DNA of 27,906 nt from JANMEX01 sp031422915 (lineage in GTDB: Bacteria > Pseudomonadota > Alphaproteobacteria > Rhizobiales > Rhizobiaceae), in contig JANPEK010000318.1 of the NCBI GenBank assembly GCA_031422915.1, positions 1 to 27,906 of the forward strand. Reading direction: 5' to 3'. Numbering within the stretch: position 1 is the first letter of the stretch; every line of letters begins with the position of its first letter. This document shows, piece by piece, positions 24,325 to 27,906 of this stretch. The translations under genes and the position numbers were made by a program. Below the pieces are notes generated by a model, which saw only the letters and a list, made by a program, of their open reading frames with translations, was not told the DNA's origin and ran no database searches.

Positions 24325-24605
24325 TGGGCATGATCGAAGACGCTGACGACAGTACCGCAGCCGCAACCGGCTACACCGACGCTTTTCTCGACGCCGCCGT
24401 TAACAAGATCGACGCCACCTTCGGCGCTGGTTTTGCACGCGCAAATCCCGTGCTGATAGGTGCCATGATCCAAGCCAGCGCTGCGAATCTGAACGCCTTC
24501 ATGGCTGCGGCGTCCAACATGCCGATGGAAATGTTTGACATGCTGCCAGACGACGACGACGACTTCCCCTTGCCGCCGAAGAAACCGAAAAAGGGCGGCC
24601 GCTGA
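24324..24605 (+). CDS. Small protein of unknown function between CoA-transferase subunits
   Basis: I do not recognise this 93-residue protein. It is joined to scoA by TAATG (24322-24326) and to scoB by TGATG (24603-24607), so ribosomes very likely pass through all three genes. GGGAGG 7 nt upstream of its ATG, inside the scoA end, is a strong ribosome site. The protein has an acidic start (EDADD), a predicted helical Ala/Met/Asn-rich core (about 15-70, for example GAMIQASAANLNAFMAAASN), and a low-complexity tail with five Asp followed by a Pro/Lys-rich end (PPKKPKKGGR). There is no signal peptide, metal motif or clear transmembrane segment. Position suggests a partner, assembly factor or regulator of the CoA-transferase; this is inference. 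Codon use and GC look like those of the flanking genes, supporting a real gene. Confidence 0.8.
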   Translation: MGMIEDADDSTAAATGYTDAFLDAAVNKIDATFGAGFARANPVLIGAMIQASAANLNAFMAAASNMPMEMFDMLPDDDDDFPLPPKKPKKGGR

Positions 24606-25234
24606 TGGCTTGGGACCGGAACCAGATGGCCGCACGGGCGGCAAAAGAATTGCGCGACGGCTGGTATGTGAACCTCGGCATCGGCATCCCGACGCTGGTG
24701 GCGAACTATATTCCGCACAACATTGAGGTAACGCTACAATCGGAAAACGGCATGCTGGGCATGGGCCCGTTTCCGTTCGAGGGCGAGGAAGACGCCGACC
24801 TCATCAACGCCGGCAAGCAGACCATCACCGAACTGCCCAAGACCGCCTTTTTTGATTCAGCCCAATCCTTCGCGATGATTCGCGGCGGCAAGATTGCCAT
24901 GGCGATCCTTGGCGCCATGGAAGTTGCCGAAAACGGCGACCTCGCCAACTGGATGATCCCCGGCAAGCTGGTCAAAGGCATGGGCGGCGCGATGGACCTT
25001 GTCGCCGGTGTCGGTCGTGTGGTCGTTGTCATGGACCACACCTCCAAGCACGGCGAATCAAAAGTCCTGAAAGCCTGCACCTTGCCGCTTACCGGCAAGG
25101 CGGTCGTCAACCGCATCATCACCAATCTTGGTGTTCTTGATGTCGTCCCCGGCGGGCTAAAGATCATCGAATGCGCCGAGGGCGTCAGCGAAGCAGAACT
25201 GCGCGCGGCGACAGAAGCGACGATCGTCGATTAA
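24605..25234 (+). CDS. scoB: 3-oxoacid CoA-transferase, subunit B
   Basis: Beta subunit carrying the catalytic glutamate that forms the glutamyl-CoA thioester. The 209-residue product has NLGIGIPTLVANY at 23-35 and the SENG motif at 46-49 (nucleophile Glu47), followed by GMLGMGP, plus GGHID-equivalent and KHGESKVL segments typical of the family. The ATG overlaps the stop of the small ORF by one base. The stop overlaps the stop of the convergent aldo/keto reductase by 4 bases, leaving no space for a terminator between them. Together with subunit A it forms the usual heterotetramer. Confidence 0.95.
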   Translation: MAWDRNQMAARAAKELRDGWYVNLGIGIPTLVANYIPHNIEVTLQSENGMLGMGPFPFEGEEDADLINAGKQTITELPKTAFFDSAQSFAMIRGGKIAMAILGAMEVAENGDLANWMIPGKLVKGMGGAMDLVAGVGRVVVVMDHTSKHGESKVLKACTLPLTGKAVVNRIITNLGVLDVVPGGLKIIECAEGVSEAELRAATEATIVD

Positions 25235-26220
25235 TAGCGGCGCGGCGCTTCCGGCTTGTTCATCAAGATCTTCTCGATCTTGTCCTTCAGCGCGTCGGTC
25301 ATCAGATGGCGGCTCTCAAGCGCTGCCAGATTGTCCTTCAACTGGCTTTCCTTTGACGCGCCGAGGATCACCGTCGAAACATGCGGGTTGGACAGGCACC
25401 AGAGCAGCGCCATGTGATGGATAGGCATCCCCACCTTTTCGGCAACCGCTGCCAGCTTCTCGATCTTGGCGAGCTTTGCCTTGCCTTGAGGGCTCTCCCA
25501 TTCAGCCTTCAGCCATTCATAGCCCAGCAGATTGAGGCGGCTGTCATCGGGTATGCCCTTGTTGTATTTGCCAGTCAAAACACCGGAAGCCAACGGCGAC
25601 CAGATGGTCGTGCCAGTGCCGACAAGATCATAAACCGGCAAATAATCGCGCTCGACCTTCTCGCGCTCGAACATGTTGTATTGCGGCTGTTCCATCGTCG
25701 GCGGTGTGATGCGCAGTTCGCGCGCCACCGCCCAGGCCTCGGTGATCTGCTGGCCGGACCACTCAGACGTGCCCCAGTACAGAACCTTGCCCTGTTGGAC
25801 GAGGTCATGCATCGCCCGCACGGTTTCCTCAATCGGCGTGTCAATGTCCGGGCGGTGGCAGAAATAGAGATCGAGATAATCCACCTGCAGCCGCTTCAGC
25901 GCCGCATGGCAGGCGTCCGTCACATGCTTGCGCGACAGGCCGCGCTGCGTCGGCTTGGAACCACCCCAGAAAACCTTGCTGGACACGGCATAGCTGTCGC
26001 GGGTCCAGTTGAGCTTCTTCAGCGCCTTGCCCATCAGAAACTCGGATTCGCCCGCCTCATAGCCTTCGGCATTGTCAAAGAAATTGATCCCGGCCTCATA
26101 GGCCGTCGTCATCAGCTTCAGCGCATCGCTCTCATGCACCTGTTTGCTGAAAGTGACCCAGGAACCCAGCGAAAATTCACTGACCTGAAGCCCTGATCTA
26201 CCCAGACGGCGGTATTGCAT
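25231..26220 (-). CDS. Aldo/keto reductase (Kv-beta/YghZ-like)
   Basis: NADPH-dependent carbonyl reductase of the AKR superfamily, resembling the potassium-channel beta-subunit/YghZ branch. The 329-residue product is a full-length TIM barrel with the catalytic tetrad Asp49, Tyr54, Lys82 and His122, the NADPH-binding SPLASGVLTGKY segment, and the late ILGASKESQLKDNL motif. The ATG has AGGAG 6 nt upstream on the mRNA. It lies 44 nt after the GH51 gene on the same strand, so the two may be co-transcribed; a role in reducing pentose-derived aldehydes is possible but unproven. The substrate cannot be told from sequence. Confidence 0.92.
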   Translation of the reverse strand: MQYRRLGRSGLQVSEFSLGSWVTFSKQVHESDALKLMTTAYEAGINFFDNAEGYEAGESEFLMGKALKKLNWTRDSYAVSSKVFWGGSKPTQRGLSRKHVTDACHAALKRLQVDYLDLYFCHRPDIDTPIEETVRAMHDLVQQGKVLYWGTSEWSGQQITEAWAVARELRITPPTMEQPQYNMFEREKVERDYLPVYDLVGTGTTIWSPLASGVLTGKYNKGIPDDSRLNLLGYEWLKAEWESPQGKAKLAKIEKLAAVAEKVGMPIHHMALLWCLSNPHVSTVILGASKESQLKDNLAALESRHLMTDALKDKIEKILMNKPEAPRRY

Positions 26221-26264
26221 GAAGTGCTCCTGACTGATGTCGGTTTTGCGGATTGCAGTGAACG

Positions 26265-27776
26265 TTATATTTTCACGCGGATCATTTGGTAAGAATAGGG
26301 CGGAAGTGACAGTTTAACCATGCCATCCTCAACTATGGCACCCGTGCCCTTACGCGGCGCGACGTTGGATTGATCGCCCGCCGTGTTCACCGCTTCAAGG
26401 CTGCGATGCGTCATCACTTGATGGTCGATGATGGACGCCTTGCCAAAACCCTGCAGTGATACCTCAACGACGATGGCCTGCGAACTGTTCCGGTTCACCA
26501 CAAAGAAACTGATCGTCCCCTCATCCTCATTGTGCACGCCGGACGCATCCACATAAGGCACATTGTCAGCCACATCCGCATCATAGCCCGGCGATTTGAC
26601 GGCAAGGTTCAGCGCCGTGCCGCGGCCGAAGATCGAGGCGAAATAATAGGGGTAATAAATCGTCTGCCGCCATGCCGCGCCCTTCGGATCGGTCATGATC
26701 GGCGCGATAACATTCACCAGCTGCGCGATGCAGGCAATCTTGACGACATCCGAGCGGCGGATGAACGTGTTGAGAATGCAGCCGACCTGCAGCACATCTT
26801 CAAAATTGTAGATGTCTTCAAGCAAGCGTGGCGCATGCGGCCAGCCTTCATTGCCGTCAAGAATGGCGCGGTCCTGTTGGTTGGAGTGATACCAGACGTT
26901 CCATTCATCAAACGAAATGCCGACCCTGTGCTTGGAGCGCTTGTTGGCTTTCACCAGATTGATCGTCGAGCCGATGGTGGCAATGTAAGTGTCGAGCTTT
27001 TCGTTCAGCGCCAGATAGTTGGCGGTGTTTCTCGCCCGGTTGGCGAAATACATGTGCAGCGAAATGTGATCGACGGACTCGTACGTGTGCTCCAGCACGA
27101 TCCGCTCCCACTCAGGATAGGTTTTCATGTCCGAGTTGGAAGAGCCGCAGACAATCAGTTCGAGCTTCTTGTCAAACGCGCGCAAGGTTTTGGCCACCTC
27201 ATTGGCAAGCCGTCCATATTCGTCCGCCGTTTTGTGGCCGACCTGCCAAGGCCCGTCCATCTCGTTGCCAAGGCACCAAAGATTGACGTTAAACGGCTCG
27301 GCGCGCCCGTTCTTCTTGCGCAGATCGCCCCAATAGCAACCGGTTGGGCCGTTGACATATTCGACAAAATTGCGCGCTTCGTCGAGGCCTCGCGAGCCGA
27401 GATTTATCGCCAGCATCATCTTGGTATCGACCGTATCGCACCAGTCCTGAAACTCGTGCACACCCACAGCATTGCTGTCAGATGTGTGCCAAGCCAGGTC
27501 AAGCCGGGTCGGGCGCTGGTCACGCGGGCCGACGCCGTCTTCCCAATTGTAAGCCGAGACAAAATTGCCGCCGGGATAGCGCACATAGGGGATTTTCAGA
27601 TCCTTCACCAGCTTGGCAACATCGCCGCGCATGCCGTTCTTGTCGGCAGTGGCATGATCCGGCTCGTAGATGCCCGTATAGATCGCCCGGCCAAGATGTT
27701 CGAGAAACGCGCTGTAGATGCGGTCGTCGATTTTTGAAATCGTGTAGTCCTTGTGAGCGACAACTGACGCTTTCAT
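26265..27776 (-). CDS. abfA: Alpha-L-arabinofuranosidase (GH51)
   Basis: Releases terminal L-arabinofuranose from arabinan or arabinoxylan oligosaccharides. The 503-residue product matches intracellular GH51 enzymes: acid/base Glu172 in CLGNEMDGPW, nucleophile Glu291 in ISFDEWNVWYH, substrate-contact segment VRYPGGNFVSAYNWEDG at 65-81, and a C-terminal beta-sandwich ending PPYSYQMIRVKI. There is no signal peptide, so the substrates must be imported oligosaccharides; no matching transporter lies in the window. The ATG at 27776 has GGGAG 6 nt upstream; a 21-residue longer reading begins inside the promoter/operator region. Together with the neighbouring xylose genes it suggests use of plant hemicellulose. 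Confidence 0.95.
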   Translation of the reverse strand: MKASVVAHKDYTISKIDDRIYSAFLEHLGRAIYTGIYEPDHATADKNGMRGDVAKLVKDLKIPYVRYPGGNFVSAYNWEDGVGPRDQRPTRLDLAWHTSDSNAVGVHEFQDWCDTVDTKMMLAINLGSRGLDEARNFVEYVNGPTGCYWGDLRKKNGRAEPFNVNLWCLGNEMDGPWQVGHKTADEYGRLANEVAKTLRAFDKKLELIVCGSSNSDMKTYPEWERIVLEHTYESVDHISLHMYFANRARNTANYLALNEKLDTYIATIGSTINLVKANKRSKHRVGISFDEWNVWYHSNQQDRAILDGNEGWPHAPRLLEDIYNFEDVLQVGCILNTFIRRSDVVKIACIAQLVNVIAPIMTDPKGAAWRQTIYYPYYFASIFGRGTALNLAVKSPGYDADVADNVPYVDASGVHNEDEGTISFFVVNRNSSQAIVVEVSLQGFGKASIIDHQVMTHRSLEAVNTAGDQSNVAPRKGTGAIVEDGMVKLSLPPYSYQMIRVKI

Positions 27777-27801
27777 GATGCTCTCCCAATCATCCCGATT
27801 A

Positions 27802-27829
27802 TTTGGTTTATATCCAAAGTTAGGATATA
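27802..27829. promoter_or_regulatory. Overlapping palindromes upstream of the GH51 gene
   Basis: TTTGG-N7-CCAAA (27802-27818) overlaps TATATCC-N7-GGATATA (27809-27829). Both sit at and just after the -10 region of the candidate promoter, a position suited to repression by a sugar-responsive regulator of unknown identity. Confidence 0.45.
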
Positions 27830-27856
27830 TATCTGGCAAGGATTATGGGGCGTCAA
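27828..27856 (-). promoter_or_regulatory. Candidate promoter of the GH51-AKR unit
   Basis: On the minus strand TTGACG (27851-27856) and GATATA (27828-27833) are 17 nt apart, inside an AT-rich stretch. The predicted start near 27820 falls in the palindromes described at 27802-27829 and lies about 45 nt before the ATG. The window ends 50 nt further on with no recognisable gene. Confidence 0.5.
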
Positions 27857-27906
27857 GCGAAAACATCCCGGTCAAAGCGTGACAGTCACCGCTTGGTCGT
27901 CAGTCT

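Noticed and set aside
26532..27737. 401-codon plus-strand ORF opposite the GH51 gene
   Set aside because: Shadow ORF caused by GC-rich codon bias; the minus strand carries both GH51 catalytic glutamates.
1..27906. CRISPR arrays, insertion sequences, toxin-antitoxin or prophage genes
   Set aside because: No regularly spaced repeats, transposase or phage-like products were seen on either strand.

Overview
The window looks like chromosomal DNA from an alphaproteobacterium of the Hyphomicrobiales (Rhizobiales). The grounds are the glgP-glgB-glgC-glgA-pgm-glgX gene order, the GC-rich codon use, and the D-xylose locus in which a ROK regulator sits divergent to a sugar ABC transporter. The genus cannot be fixed from the sequence alone. 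No plasmid, phage or transposase gene is visible.

Layout. Positions 61-1638 (minus strand) hold an extended SDR/epimerase-type oxidoreductase followed 3 nt later by ung (uracil-DNA glycosylase). A tRNA-Arg(CCG) at 1760-1836 (plus) is followed by an AT-rich accessory patch, about 1837-3900. That patch carries an OLD-family ATPase/TOPRIM nuclease gene whose two halves lie in different frames, joined at a run of seven T. A short antibiotic-biosynthesis-monooxygenase-like gene (4011-4307) closes this part.

Positions 4368-15609 (minus) are a complete glycogen operon: glgP, glgB, glgC, glgA, pgm, glgX. The last steps are tightly coupled: ATGA overlaps join glgA-pgm and pgm-glgX, and glgA starts with TTG 4 nt after glgC. 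It links glucose-6-P/glucose-1-P exchange (Pgm) to ADP-glucose formation (GlgC), elongation (GlgA), branching (GlgB), phosphorolysis (GlgP) and debranching (GlgX).

Positions 15772-23464 are a D-xylose regulon. xylR (ROK), xylB and xylA run on the minus strand and xylF, xylH and xylG on the plus strand, from a shared 214-nt control region with candidate operators and a promoter. XylF binds xylose in the periplasm, XylHG imports it, XylA isomerises it to xylulose and XylB phosphorylates it. An intrinsic terminator lies between xylF and xylH, which fits differential expression of the binding protein. XylG is a single-domain ATPase rather than the usual duplicated one.

Positions 23620-25234 (plus) hold a two-subunit 3-oxoacid CoA-transferase. 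A 93-codon ORF of unknown function lies between the subunit genes, joined to each by a one-base stop/start overlap. On the minus strand, a GH51 alpha-L-arabinofuranosidase (26265-27776) and an aldo/keto reductase (25231-26220) form a likely two-gene unit. The region upstream of the GH51 gene contains overlapping palindromes next to a promoter-like sequence.

Most of the window is familiar metabolism. The points most worth a second look are the possible recoding site in the OLD gene, the small protein between the CoA-transferase subunits, the cysteine-bearing loop in XylH, and the palindromes in the sugar-gene control regions.
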